Origin: an uncultured Eubacteriales bacterium
Lineage (GTDB): Bacteria; Bacillota; Clostridia; Christensenellales; Aristaeellaceae
Reading direction: 5' to 3'
Length of the DNA: 64,000 bases
Assembly: GCA_902801165.1 (NCBI GenBank)
Contig: CADCHI010000003.1
Coordinates: forward strand, 29,483 to 93,482
The position numbers and the translations under genes are program-made. The notes under the pieces were generated by a model, which was not told the DNA's origin, did not search any database, and saw nothing but the letters and a program-made list of their open reading frames with translations. Below are positions 1 to 8,278 of this stretch, one piece after another. The first letter of the stretch is position 1. Each line of letters starts with the position of its first letter.

Positions 1-1
1 C

Positions 2-805
2 TATCACATGAACGACGACATCGTGACCGGCTATTTCAACTGGCTCGGGGGCGTCCTCAGGGGCGACTTCGGCGTCAGCTGGAAGTACGGCATCCCCGTC
101 GTCGAAAAGTTCGACCAGGTCATCTGGTACTCGGTGGTGCTGAACATCATCACGCTGATCCTGGAGGTGGTGATATGCATACCACTGGGCATCCAGGCGG
201 CGCGGCACCAGTACAGCGGCTTCGACTACGGCATCACCGTGTTCGCCATGCTGTGTATTTCGCTGCCCACCTTCTTCCTGGCCACCGTGCTGAAGTATGT
301 ATTCTCGGTGAGGCTGGCCTGGTTTGACCTGTACGGTATCGTGGGCCGCTATCACGAACAGCTGTCCGCCTCCGGGAAGATCTGGGACATGGTGCAGCAC
401 ATGGTGCTGCCGGTCCTGACGCTGACGATGCTCAATGTCGGCGGCCTGACCCGCTACACCCGCACGAACATGCTGGAGGTGCTGAACGCGGACTACATCC
501 GCACGGCGAGGGCCAAGGGCCTGTCCGAGCGCACGGTCATCAACCGTCACGCCTTCCGCAACACGCTGATCCCCCTGGTCAGCTATATGAGCTACCTGGT
601 GCCCAGCCTGTTCTCCGGCTCAATGATCACCGAGACGCTGTACCAGATCCCCGGCATCGGCTATATTTCCTATGACGCCATGGTGGCGGGCGATCTGCCG
701 TTCACGATGTTCTATGCCGTGTTCGGCCTGCTGCTGACCCAGATCAGCCTGATGCTGGCGGACATCATGTACGCCGTGGTCGACCCGCGCGTGCGCGTGA
801 ACTGA
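2..805 (+). CDS. Peptide ABC transporter permease, OppB/DppB type (5' truncated by window)
   Basis: The reading frame is open from the window edge, so the true start lies upstream and the N-terminal first helix is missing. The protein is an inner-membrane permease of the OppB/DppB family and should form the channel with the OppC-type partner downstream. Several hydrophobic helices are visible. The permease-ATPase coupling (EAA) loop is clear in the stretch containing DYIRTARAKGLSERTV, and the usual C-terminal ending with VVDPRVRVN is present. It is followed 22 bases later by the oppC-like gene with a strong ribosome site, so the genes form one operon. Substrate cannot be told from the permease; peptides are the usual cargo of the family. 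Confidence 0.93.
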   Translation, partial: YHMNDDIVTGYFNWLGGVLRGDFGVSWKYGIPVVEKFDQVIWYSVVLNIITLILEVVICIPLGIQAARHQYSGFDYGITVFAMLCISLPTFFLATVLKYVFSVRLAWFDLYGIVGRYHEQLSASGKIWDMVQHMVLPVLTLTMLNVGGLTRYTRTNMLEVLNADYIRTARAKGLSERTVINRHAFRNTLIPLVSYMSYLVPSLFSGSMITETLYQIPGIGYISYDAMVAGDLPFTMFYAVFGLLLTQISLMLADIMYAVVDPRVRVN

Positions 806-827
806 CGCGGAAAGGAGGACGTTTATC

Positions 828-2591
828 GTGAGCGAAAACAAGGCAAACAACCTGAACAACAACGAAGAACAGCTCGCTCTGGACGACGGCCGCCGCGTCA
901 AGGTGCTGTCGCCCGGCATGATGGTCTTCAAGCGGTTCATCCGCAACAAGCTGGCCATCGCGGGCATCATCATACTGGCATTCATGTTCCTGTTTTCCTT
1001 CCTGGGCGGCGTGGTCTCTCCCTACCGCCAGGACCAGGTGTTCTACAAGACCGACAGCGCCAACAAGGAGTACGCCAGCGCCGTGGTGAACACGGAGTAC
1101 CGCTTCGTCACCCGGGACGGCTCCCGGCTGAGCACGCTGGTGCGCGCCAACTTCAGCCGCGTGATCAAGGACGCGGGGGAGGAGGGCGTCTCCTTCGAGG
1201 CCGACGGCGCCGCGTGGACCGTGCGCAAGCTTGGCGACAGCTTCTATTCCATCGGCACCGCCCAGGAGCTGGGCACCGTGACGATGCTGGGCAAGATCGC
1301 CGACGTGAAGCCCAACCCCGGCATGGAGATCTCCGACGAGGTGAAGGCCGCCGCGCTGCAGGCGGTGCAGAGCGGCACGCTGGAGTTCGAGGTGGACGGC
1401 CAGACCTACCTGCTGACCAAGGGCAAGGCCAAGTCCTACACCCTGGGCACCGTGGCCGAGACGGCTATCGCCAGCCTGCTGTCCTTCGACACCTATTCCA
1501 GCGAGGACAACGCGCTGGTCGCTGGCTTTGAGTTCCGCCGCGCCGCGGAGCTGGCCATCAACGAAGGCGAGACCGCCTTTGAGGCCGCGGGCGAGAGCTT
1601 CGCCCTCGAGCACGAGGACGGCGGCGCGCTGATCTACCGCGCGGGCGACACCGAGAACCCGATGGCGACGGTCAGCAACGTGATCGTCAACTCCGTGACC
1701 AGCGGCGTGTTCCTGCCCATGGACTACAAGGCCGCCGTGGCCGACGCCATCGCCGATCACCAGACCGCCTTCGAGTATGTGAACGCCGACGGCGTGACCG
1801 AGCGCCACACCATTCGCATGCGCGGCAACAACTATATCATCTACACCGAGCAGCAGACCTATTTGATCGACATGTACGCCGCGCCGAGCATGGCCCATCC
1901 GCTGGGCACCGACGACCACGGCATGGACGTGCTGACCCGACTGATGTACGGCGGCCGCATCTCCCTGATGGTGGGCTTCGTCGTCATGCTGCTGGAGAAC
2001 CTGATCGGCATCATCATCGGCGGCATCTCCGGCTACTTCGGCGGCTGGGTCGATACGCTGCTGATGCGCTTCGTCGACCTGTTCAACTCCATCCCGTACT
2101 ATCCGATGATGATCATCGCCGGCGCGATCATGGACGCCTTCGAGGTGCCCCCCTACACGCGCATCTTCCTGCTGATGGCCATCATGGGCATCATGGGCTG
2201 GACGGGCGTGGCCCGCGTGGTGCGCGGCCAGATCCTGTCCCTGCGCGAGCAGGACTTCATGGTGGCCACCGAGGCCACGGGCATCCGCATCAGCCGCAGG
2301 ATATTCCGGCACCTGGTGCCGAACGTGATGCCGCTGCTGATCGTGCAGGCCACCATGGGCCTCGGCTCCATCATACTGACGGAGGCGACGCTGAGCTTCC
2401 TGGGTCTGGGCATCAAGTACCCGCTGGCCTCCTGGGGCTCCATCATCAACGCCGCCAGCAACATCTACGTCATGACCAACTTCTGGTACATCTGGATTCC
2501 CGCGGGCGTGCTGATCGTGCTGACGGTGCTGGGCTTCAACTTCGTCGGTGACGGCCTGCGCGACGCCTTCGATCCCAAGATGAAGCGCTGA
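828..2591 (+). CDS. Peptide ABC transporter permease, OppC type, with a large repeated extracytoplasmic insert
   Basis: The C-terminal half (from about residue 356, HPLGTDDHGMDVLTRL) is a normal OppC/DppC permease with the EAA loop near EATGIRISRRIF. The protein has 587 residues while family members usually have about 300. The extra length lies between transmembrane helix 1 (residues 41-62) and the first conserved permease motif, so about 285 residues are placed outside the membrane. This insert contains four units: the phenylalanine of an FE-x-x-G type motif falls at residues 123, 187, 251 and 315, an exact spacing of 64. Each unit reads as a short helix, then strands. The start has an AAGGAGG site. 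The insert may bind substrate or the binding protein; its function is unknown. Confidence 0.92.
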   Translation: MSENKANNLNNNEEQLALDDGRRVKVLSPGMMVFKRFIRNKLAIAGIIILAFMFLFSFLGGVVSPYRQDQVFYKTDSANKEYASAVVNTEYRFVTRDGSRLSTLVRANFSRVIKDAGEEGVSFEADGAAWTVRKLGDSFYSIGTAQELGTVTMLGKIADVKPNPGMEISDEVKAAALQAVQSGTLEFEVDGQTYLLTKGKAKSYTLGTVAETAIASLLSFDTYSSEDNALVAGFEFRRAAELAINEGETAFEAAGESFALEHEDGGALIYRAGDTENPMATVSNVIVNSVTSGVFLPMDYKAAVADAIADHQTAFEYVNADGVTERHTIRMRGNNYIIYTEQQTYLIDMYAAPSMAHPLGTDDHGMDVLTRLMYGGRISLMVGFVVMLLENLIGIIIGGISGYFGGWVDTLLMRFVDLFNSIPYYPMMIIAGAIMDAFEVPPYTRIFLLMAIMGIMGWTGVARVVRGQILSLREQDFMVATEATGIRISRRIFRHLVPNVMPLLIVQATMGLGSIILTEATLSFLGLGIKYPLASWGSIINAASNIYVMTNFWYIWIPAGVLIVLTVLGFNFVGDGLRDAFDPKMKR

Positions 2592-2607
2592 CGGGAGGGA
2601 CAGGACT

Positions 2608-3756
2608 ATGAGCAAAAAGAGCAAGGAAACAAGTTATATTTCCGCCCGGGAGTCCCGCCGGATCAGCAAGGAGAACATCAGGATCACCAAGAAGCTGGAC
2701 AAGCGACTCTCCCGCAAGCACGTGCCCGAACAGGAGTATCTGACCCAGATGCGCGACGAGGGCAACGTGGTGGAGTTTGACAACCTGCACACCTACTTCT
2801 TCACCGACGTGGGCACGGTCAAGGCCGTGGACGGCGTCACCTTCGAGGTGCCCGTGGGCAAGACCGTGGGCATCGTGGGCGAGTCCGGCTGCGGCAAGAG
2901 CGTCACCAGCCTGTCCCTGATGCAGCTGGTGCAGCGCCCCAACGGCCAGATCGTCGACGGCGCCATCCGCCTGAACCTGGGCGACAAAGCCTATGACGTG
3001 GCGAAGATGCCCATCGAGGCCATGCAGAAGGTGCGCGGCAACATCGTCTCCATGATCTTCCAGGAGCCGATGACCAGCCTGAACCCGGTGTTCCGCATCG
3101 GCTTCCAGCTGGACGAGGTCATTTCGCTGCACAACCCGCAGATGGGCAAGGAGGAGGTCAAGGCCCGCTCCATCGAGAGCATCAAGATGGTGGGCATCGC
3201 TGACGCCGAGGGCATCTACAACCGCTATCCCCACGAGCTTTCCGGCGGCATGCGCCAGCGCATCGTCATCGCCATGGCCCTGGCCTGCAACCCGCGGCTG
3301 ATCATCGCGGACGAGCCGACCACCGCCCTGGACGTGACCATCCAGGCTCAGATCCTGGAGCTGCTGCGCAACCTGAAGAGCGAGATCAACGCCTCCATCA
3401 TGCTGATCACTCACGACCTGGGCGTCATCGCCGAGATGGCGGACTACGTGGTGGTCATGTACGCCGGGCGCGTTGTGGAAAAGGGCCTGGCGAAGGAGGT
3501 CTTCCTCGATCCCAGGCATCCCTACACCATCGGCCTGATGGAGTCCAAGCCCGTCATCAACAAGACGGTGGACCGGCTGTATTCCATCCCCGGCGCGGTG
3601 CCGAACCCGGTGAACATGCCCGACTACTGCTATTTCCGCGACCGCTGCGAAAAGTGCGTGGCGCGCTGCCAGGGCAAGTATCCGCCGGAGATCCACGTGT
3701 CCGACACCCACATCGTCAGCTGCTGGCGGTATTTTGAGGAAGGAGCAGCGAAATGA
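2608..3756 (+). CDS. Peptide ABC transporter ATP-binding protein, OppD/DppD type
   Basis: This is one of the two cytoplasmic ATPases of the importer. It has Walker A GESGCGKS, the signature LSGGMRQR, Walker [13 protein letters not shown] and the switch histidine in LITHDLG. The C-terminal oligopeptide-transporter domain carries four cysteines ([14 protein letters not shown]), the spacing seen in homologues proposed to hold an iron-sulfur cluster. The first about 50 residues are a basic, lysine- and arginine-rich extension absent from most OppD proteins. The gene begins 17 bases after oppC and its end overlaps the next start by four bases (ATGA). Confidence 0.95.
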   Translation: MSKKSKETSYISARESRRISKENIRITKKLDKRLSRKHVPEQEYLTQMRDEGNVVEFDNLHTYFFTDVGTVKAVDGVTFEVPVGKTVGIVGESGCGKSVTSLSLMQLVQRPNGQIVDGAIRLNLGDKAYDVAKMPIEAMQKVRGNIVSMIFQEPMTSLNPVFRIGFQLDEVISLHNPQMGKEEVKARSIESIKMVGIADAEGIYNRYPHELSGGMRQRIVIAMALACNPRLIIADEPTTALDVTIQAQILELLRNLKSEINASIMLITHDLGVIAEMADYVVVMYAGRVVEKGLAKEVFLDPRHPYTIGLMESKPVINKTVDRLYSIPGAVPNPVNMPDYCYFRDRCEKCVARCQGKYPPEIHVSDTHIVSCWRYFEEGAAK

Positions 3757-4763
3757 GCATGAACGCCGTATCTGAAAACGTCGTAGAGGTGCGCAACCTC
3801 TGCAAATACTTCCCCATTCGCGCGGGCCTGTTCGGCCGCGTCGTGGGCCAGGTGCACGCGGTGGAGAACGTCAGCTTCAGCATCAAGCGCGGCACCACGA
3901 TGGGCCTGGTGGGCGAGTCCGGCTGCGGCAAGACCACCATCGGCAAGACGTTGCTGAACCTGACCCCCAAGACCTCCGGCGAGGTGGTCTTTAACGGCAA
4001 CACCCACCTGGACCAGCTGCGGGGCAAGACGCTGCGGGAGTTCCGGCCGAAGATGCAGATCATCTTCCAGGACCCCTATTCCAGCCTGTCTCCCCGTCTG
4101 CCCGTGGGCGAGATCATCGGCGAGGCCGTGCGCGAGCATCACCTGGTGCCCGACCACGAGTACGACGCCTACGTCTCCCGCATCATGAAGGCCTGCGGCC
4201 TGCACGACTACCAGAAGGACCGCTATCCCCACGAGTTCTCCGGCGGCCAGCGCCAGCGCATCTGCATCGCCCGCGCCATCGCCCTGAACCCGGACTTCAT
4301 CGTCTGCGACGAGCCGGTCTCCGCCCTGGACGTGTCCATCCAGGCGCAGATCATCAACCTGCTGGAGGACCTGCAGAAGGAGTTCAACCTGACCTATCTG
4401 TTCATCAGCCACGACCTGTCGGTGGTGCAGCACATCTCCGACACCGTGGGCGTGATGTACCTGGGCAACATGGTGGAGTACGCCGGCAAGGAGGAGATCT
4501 TTGCCAACCCGCTGCACCCCTACACCCAGGCGCTGTTCTCCGCCATCCCGATCCCGGACCCCACGGTGAAGATGAACCGCATCATCCTGGAGGGCAGCAT
4601 TCCCTCCCCGGCCAACCCGCCGACGGGCTGCAAGTTCCATACCCGCTGCCGCGAGTGCCGCGAGGTGTGCAAGCAGAAGGCCCCCAAGACCATGGACATG
4701 GGCAACGGCCATCGTGTGGCCTGCCACATCTACGACCCCGAGAGCGGCTATGGCAGGGCATAA
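3753..4763 (+). CDS. Peptide ABC transporter ATP-binding protein, OppF/DppF type
   Basis: This is the second ATPase of the importer. Walker A GESGCGKT, signature FSGGQRQR, Walker B FIVCDEPVSALD and the histidine in FISHDLS are all intact. The C-terminal cysteine cluster CKFHTRCRECREVC matches that of its partner. The start codon overlaps the oppD stop in an ATGA, which indicates translational coupling. Length (336 residues) is normal. No binding protein gene is seen on the downstream side, so it probably lies before the window. Confidence 0.95.
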   Translation: MSMNAVSENVVEVRNLCKYFPIRAGLFGRVVGQVHAVENVSFSIKRGTTMGLVGESGCGKTTIGKTLLNLTPKTSGEVVFNGNTHLDQLRGKTLREFRPKMQIIFQDPYSSLSPRLPVGEIIGEAVREHHLVPDHEYDAYVSRIMKACGLHDYQKDRYPHEFSGGQRQRICIARAIALNPDFIVCDEPVSALDVSIQAQIINLLEDLQKEFNLTYLFISHDLSVVQHISDTVGVMYLGNMVEYAGKEEIFANPLHPYTQALFSAIPIPDPTVKMNRIILEGSIPSPANPPTGCKFHTRCRECREVCKQKAPKTMDMGNGHRVACHIYDPESGYGRA

Positions 4764-5052
4764 GAGTGCCGGCAAGGCGAACCTTCCCGCGGGCGACGAC
4801 GGCAGGACCATCGTCAACATGAACGTGGAGGGCATGCCTTGGTACGCGCCTGAGGGGCTGGACAACAGGGAACCGGGAACAGGGAACAGGGAACAGGGGA
4901 CCAGGGGAGACGGGCGCAGGCACGAGCTCACCCGGGAGGAGACCCGCTTCTTCACTTGGGGCGCGCTGAAGGCCGCCCTGCTGGTGGTGGGCGCGATGTG
5001 CCTGGGAATCGTGCTGTTCGTGCTGTTCTGCCAGTTCGTGTGGTTCCGCTGA
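4750..5052 (+). CDS. Small one-helix membrane protein, unknown function
   Basis: The likely start is the ATG at 4750, which overlaps the end of oppF, giving 100 residues. A short conserved-looking segment (TIVNMNVEGMPWYAPE) is followed by a repeat-encoded stretch (NREPGTGNREQGTR), a polar linker and one C-terminal transmembrane helix (about residues 74-96). I do not know its function. The overlap with oppF suggests co-expression with the transporter. The middle stretch is encoded by a tandem purine-rich DNA repeat at 4864-4911, which looks like an in-frame insertion or expansion. Confidence 0.7.
   Translation: MAGHKSAGKANLPAGDDGRTIVNMNVEGMPWYAPEGLDNREPGTGNREQGTRGDGRRHELTREETRFFTWGALKAALLVVGAMCLGIVLFVLFCQFVWFR
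4864..4911 (+). repeat. Tandem GGGAAC(AG) repeat inside a coding region
   Basis: A short purine-rich unit of the form GGGAACAGGGAACAGGG is repeated several times within the small membrane protein gene and is read in frame as NREPGTGNREQGTR. Similar short AGGGATT-type tandem units occur between ftsY and smc. Confidence 0.75.
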
Positions 5053-5074
5053 GAAAATGGATTTGTTTAAAAGG

Positions 5075-5112
5075 AAGGGTCTCCGCCGAAAACCGGCGGA
5101 GGCCCTTCTTGC
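5075..5112 (+). terminator. Rho-independent terminator of the first opp operon
   Basis: A 14-base stem (AAGGGTCTCCGCCG with a nearly perfect partner) with an AAAA loop lies right after the last gene of the operon and ends in CTTCTT. Confidence 0.75.
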
Positions 5113-5175
5113 TGCGGTGAAGTCAACCTGTTCCAATGCGCGTCCAAGAAGACGCCCTGACAGCCGCTTTCGGCG

Positions 5176-5204
5176 TTGACAAACCCCGCTTCCTGTGGTA
5201 CGAT
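5176..5204 (+). promoter_or_regulatory. Sigma-A type promoter of rpiB
   Basis: TTGACA (5176-5181) and TACGAT (5199-5204) are separated by 17 bases and lie about 50 bases before rpiB. Confidence 0.75.
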
Positions 5205-5254
5205 TTTGGCAATGACAGCGCCGCGATCCGGCGCGGACGAAAGGACTGGCTGAT

Positions 5255-5707
5255 ATGAGGATTGCAATCGGAAACGATCACGTGGGCGTTGAACTGAAAC
5301 AGCATCTCGTGAAGTACCTCGAGGCCCAGGGCCACGAGGTGGTCAACTTCGGCACGGACGAGACCGCCAGCAACCACTATCCCATCTACGCGGAGAAGGT
5401 GGCCAGGGCCGTGCTCTCCGGCGAGTTCGACAAGGGCATCCTGATCTGCGGCACCGGCCTGGGCATCTCCATCGCCGCCAACAAGATCAAGGGCATCCGC
5501 TGCGCGGTGTGCTCCGAGCCGGTGAGCGCCGAGCTGTCCCGCCAGCACAACAACGCCAACATCGTGGCCATGGGCGCCAGGATGATCGGCCCCGTGATGG
5601 CGGAGGCCATCGTGGACAAGTTCCTGAACACCGAGTTCCTCGGCGGACGCCACCAGCTGCGCGTGGACATGATGACGAAGCTGGAAAACGGCGGAACGCT
5701 GGAATAA
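5255..5707 (+). CDS. rpiB: Ribose 5-phosphate isomerase B
   Basis: The enzyme interconverts ribulose 5-phosphate and ribose 5-phosphate in the pentose phosphate pathway. The RpiB/LacAB fold is recognised from MRIAIGNDHVG at the start, the catalytic cysteine at residue 65 in ICGTGLGISIAANK, and the HNNANIVAMGARM segment. The length of 150 residues is typical. AAAGGA stands before the ATG. It has its own promoter and is probably monocistronic or joined to the small zinc-ribbon gene downstream. LacA/B-type sugar isomerase activity is the alternative, but the motif set is that of RpiB. Confidence 0.95.
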   Translation: MRIAIGNDHVGVELKQHLVKYLEAQGHEVVNFGTDETASNHYPIYAEKVARAVLSGEFDKGILICGTGLGISIAANKIKGIRCAVCSEPVSAELSRQHNNANIVAMGARMIGPVMAEAIVDKFLNTEFLGGRHQLRVDMMTKLENGGTLE

Positions 5708-5803
5708 TCGGATCGCAAAATGGGGTTGACAAAAGGCGCGGGATCCACGGCCGACGACAATCGGGCGGGGGTCCCGCGTGGAATTTTGGAGGGAGGCGCG
5801 AAG

Positions 5804-6118
5804 ATGTACTGCCAGAAATGCAGGCTTCTGTTTGAAGGGCGTTTGTGCCCCAAATGCGGCAAGGACCGGCACGCGCGGGCGCCGGAGGCGTCCGATCCCT
5901 GTTTTCTCATCGAGCGGGGAGAGCCCTGGAGCAGCATGCTCGCTGACGTATTGAAGCAGCACGGCATTCCCGCGATCGTCAGCGGACGCATGGGGGCGGG
6001 GCTGGCGACGCGCGTGGGCTCGTTCCTCGAGAGCAGCAGGTTCTATGTGCGCTATGACGACTATGAGCGCGCCAACGCCATCGTGGATGAACTCTTCGGG
6101 GACGACGCGCCGAGGTGA
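5804..6118 (+). CDS. Zinc-ribbon protein with a DUF2007-like domain
   Basis: The start is set at 5804, where GGAGGGAGG precedes the ATG; the open frame extends further upstream without a good ribosome site. The first 22 residues hold two CxxC pairs (CQKC and CPKC), a zinc ribbon. The rest (about residues 33-98) resembles DUF2007, a small alpha-beta domain called a putative signal transducing protein: SSMLADVLKQHGIPAIV followed by VRYDDYERANAIVDELF. The role is unknown. It converges with the GNAT gene, with only three bases between the stop codons. Confidence 0.75.
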   Translation: MYCQKCRLLFEGRLCPKCGKDRHARAPEASDPCFLIERGEPWSSMLADVLKQHGIPAIVSGRMGAGLATRVGSFLESSRFYVRYDDYERANAIVDELFGDDAPR

Positions 6119-6121
6119 CGG

Positions 6122-6703
6122 CTACTGCCCGCGGCGGGCCTGCGGGGTGTAATCCCTTCGCAGTATCGCGTACAGGTCCACGTCGACATATCTGCCCTTG
6201 TTGTACAGTCGCTGCCGCAGGGTGCCCTCCTTCTGCATGCCGCACTTGCGCATCACCGCGCCGGAGGCGGGGTTGGTGGTCTCGTGCTGAGCCTCGATGC
6301 GGTTCAGGTTCATGCTGCCGAAGCCGTGGGCGATCACCGCCTGGAGGGCCTCGGTCATGATGCCCTGGTTCCAATAGTCCCGGGACAGGGAATAGCCCAC
6401 CTCGGCGGCGGAGTTGTCGGACTGGATCCACATGAAGCCGATGGTGCCGATGATCTCGCCGGTCTGCTTGTATTCGATGCCCCAGCTGGCGGGCTCATGG
6501 TTGCGGTAGCGGCGCAGCATGTAGCGCAGGTAGGCGCGGCTGTCGCTGATGGAGCGGTGCGCCTCCCACAGCACGTGGCGGGCGACCTCGGTGTCGCGGC
6601 TGTAGTGGTAGATGTCCGGGGCGTCGTGCATGGTCAGCTTCCGCAGGCACAGGCGCGGCGTGTTCAGGTCGGGCATGTAGAGATAGCTGTCGGCGTAAAT
6701 CAT
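6122..6703 (-). CDS. GNAT-family N-acetyltransferase (RimJ/RimL type)
   Basis: The protein should transfer an acetyl group from acetyl-CoA to an amine, often a protein N-terminus. The frame starts with the usual family opening LNTPRLCLRKLTMHDAPDIY. Strand and acetyl-CoA loop features are seen in IGTIGFMWIQ, AEVGYSLSRDYWNQGIMTEAL and RIEAQHETTNPASGAVMRKCG. The length of 193 residues is normal. It lies 16 bases after the Nudix gene and is probably co-transcribed with it. The substrate is unknown. Confidence 0.9.
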   Translation of the reverse strand: MIYADSYLYMPDLNTPRLCLRKLTMHDAPDIYHYSRDTEVARHVLWEAHRSISDSRAYLRYMLRRYRNHEPASWGIEYKQTGEIIGTIGFMWIQSDNSAAEVGYSLSRDYWNQGIMTEALQAVIAHGFGSMNLNRIEAQHETTNPASGAVMRKCGMQKEGTLRQRLYNKGRYVDVDLYAILRRDYTPQARRGQ

Positions 6704-6719
6704 GGGGGCGCCTCCCGGC

Positions 6720-7277
6720 TCAGCCGTTGATGATTTGGTTGGCCATCATCGTGGCGCAGATCGTCTTTCCGTCCACGACCTCGCCGCTCATGATCCGCTG
6801 CACCAGCTCCGACAGGGGCATGCGCACCACGTTCAGGAACTCGTCCTCGTCGGGGTGGCGTTCCCCGGCGGACAGGTCCCGGGCCAGGTACAGGGAGATG
6901 CGCTCGTCGGTGAAGCCTGGCGTGGTGAGCAGGTCGGTCAGGTACGTCCAGCTGGCGGCGACGAGGCCGGTCTCCTCCTCCAGCTCCCGCTTGGCGGCCT
7001 CCAGCCGATCCTCGCCGGCGTAGTCCAGCTTGCCCGCGGGGACCTCCAACAGCACCTTGCCGACGGGGGAGCGGAACTGCCGGACCAGCCACACGTTGCC
7101 GTCGGCGTCCACCGGCAGCACGGCGGAGGCCCCGATGTGGCGGGCCACCTCCCGCGGGGCGGTCTTGCCGTTGGGCAGGCGGTTGGTCAGGTGGTCGATG
7201 TGGAGAATCAGGCCGTCGAACACGCGCTTGCTGTCGACGGTGGTCTCGGTGATGGCGGCGATGCTGTCCTGGTTCAT
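6720..7277 (-). CDS. Nudix hydrolase, ADP-ribose pyrophosphatase type
   Basis: The Nudix box is present in GKLDYAGEDRLEAAKREL followed by EEETG; it is one residue longer than the usual pattern between the first glycine and glutamate. The N-terminal part (FDGLILHIDHLTNRLPNG) and the PVGKVLLEVPAGKLD region are typical of ADP-ribose pyrophosphatases, which split ADP-ribose to AMP and ribose 5-phosphate. GGAGGGAT precedes the start. It is likely the first gene of a two-gene unit with the GNAT enzyme. The exact substrate is inferred from family likeness only. Confidence 0.9.
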   Translation of the reverse strand: MNQDSIAAITETTVDSKRVFDGLILHIDHLTNRLPNGKTAPREVARHIGASAVLPVDADGNVWLVRQFRSPVGKVLLEVPAGKLDYAGEDRLEAAKRELEEETGLVAASWTYLTDLLTTPGFTDERISLYLARDLSAGERHPDEDEFLNVVRMPLSELVQRIMSGEVVDGKTICATMMANQIING

Positions 7278-7394
7278 GAGGATCCCTCCGTGTATAAAGC
7301 TGACGTATTATTCGACCGGATTGCCGTAAATTCCTGCCGGCGGCGCGGAAAAATATGCGCCTGCCATCCAAGGAAAAATGTGCGGGCCCTTAAC

Positions 7395-7423
7395 TTGTTT
7401 TTTTGGCGGTTCTATAGTATAAT
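7395..7423 (+). promoter_or_regulatory. Promoter of the P-loop protein gene
   Basis: TTGTTT and TATAAT (7418-7423) are separated by 17 bases, about 40 bases before the ATG at 7464. Confidence 0.65.
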
Positions 7424-7463
7424 GATAGTGACCCTACCTGAATATAAAAAGGAGAGGATTGAC

Positions 7464-7889
7464 ATGATAAAAGTGATTCTGGGCGACAAGGGCAGCGGAA
7501 AGACCAAGCGCCTGATCGACCTGACCAACGACGCGCTCAAGAGTGAGCACGGCAATATTATCTTCATTGATGACGATAAGCGCTATATGTACGACCTGCG
7601 GCATGAGATCCGCTTCGTGGACGCCAGCGAATACGCCGCGGCCTACAAGTGCAGCGCGCACGAGTTCCTCGCCTTCCTCAGCGGCATGCTGTCCGCCGAC
7701 TTTGACCTGTCCCTGATCGCCGTGGACGCCTTCAAGAAGCTGGTCAAGACGCCCCTGGACGACATCGAGATGGAGGAGTTCTTCGAGAAGCTGGAGCGTC
7801 TCTCCCAGGCGCACCATTGCAGCTTCGTGCTCTCCATCAGCGTGACCGAGGACGAAGTGCCGGAGTTCATCCGGAAGTACACGGTTTGA
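7464..7889 (+). CDS. Small P-loop NTPase-like protein, unknown function
   Basis: The chosen start follows AAAAGGAGAGG; the longer open frame upstream overlaps the Nudix gene and is spurious. The 141-residue product opens with a Walker A-like motif, GDKGSGKTKRL at residues 6-16, and has strands ending in IIFIDDDK and LIAVDAFK. A DExx or similar Walker B motif is not obvious. Small proteins of this kind in Clostridia are sometimes labelled as ATPase or PilT-like, but a role in motility is not supported here. The stop overlaps the start of the following membrane protein gene. Confidence 0.75.
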   Translation: MIKVILGDKGSGKTKRLIDLTNDALKSEHGNIIFIDDDKRYMYDLRHEIRFVDASEYAAAYKCSAHEFLAFLSGMLSADFDLSLIAVDAFKKLVKTPLDDIEMEEFFEKLERLSQAHHCSFVLSISVTEDEVPEFIRKYTV

Positions 7890-8206
7890 GTACGAGAAGG
7901 CGCAGGCGGCGCGAACCGTCTCCACGGCTGATCGGCCTGATACTGGCCGCGGCGCTGTCCGTGGCGCTGCTGATCGTCCTGGGACGCGGCGTCCTGGGCC
8001 TGCTGAACGGCGCGCGCGGCGCGTCGGAACCGGACCCGATGTTTGCCGAGGAGGCCGCCCGTGAGACCCGTCCCCCGGAGCTGGACGAGAACGGCGTGCC
8101 CATCGACCCGAACGAGGACCCCTCGCTCAATTGGACCTATGAGGAGCAGACCCCGGTGGACATGACCGCCGAGGAACTCTCCCGGGAGGAAGCCGCCGCG
8201 CATTGA
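7886..8206 (+). CDS. One-helix membrane protein with acidic tail, unknown function
   Basis: The likely start is a TTG that overlaps the stop of the P-loop gene by four bases, giving 106 residues. A block of arginines (STRRRRRREPSPR) is followed by one transmembrane helix (LIGLILAAALSVALLIVLG) and an acidic, proline-rich region (residues about 50-106). The positive-inside pattern places the tail outside the cytoplasm. The coupling suggests that it works with the upstream P-loop protein. The function is not known. Confidence 0.6.
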   Translation: MSTRRRRRREPSPRLIGLILAAALSVALLIVLGRGVLGLLNGARGASEPDPMFAEEAARETRPPELDENGVPIDPNEDPSLNWTYEEQTPVDMTAEELSREEAAAH

Positions 8207-8237
8207 CCGCAGGTTCATGGCACATAAGGATATCGAC

Positions 8238-8272
8238 CCCCCGCTTCGCATAGGATTGCTGTGAAGCGGGGG
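8238..8272. terminator. Inverted repeat, possible terminator
   Basis: CCCCCGCTTC (8238-8247) pairs with GAAGCGGGGG (8263-8272). It is followed by ATTATTAT rather than a clean T run, and the downstream ribosome site of the next gene is inside its right arm. It could instead mask that site. Confidence 0.45.
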
Positions 8273-8278
8273 ATTATT

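Noticed and set aside
765-2624. A 619-codon minus-strand frame opposite the first oppC
   Set aside because: It is a codon-bias shadow rich in His, Gln and Asp with no ribosome site; the plus strand encodes a clear permease.
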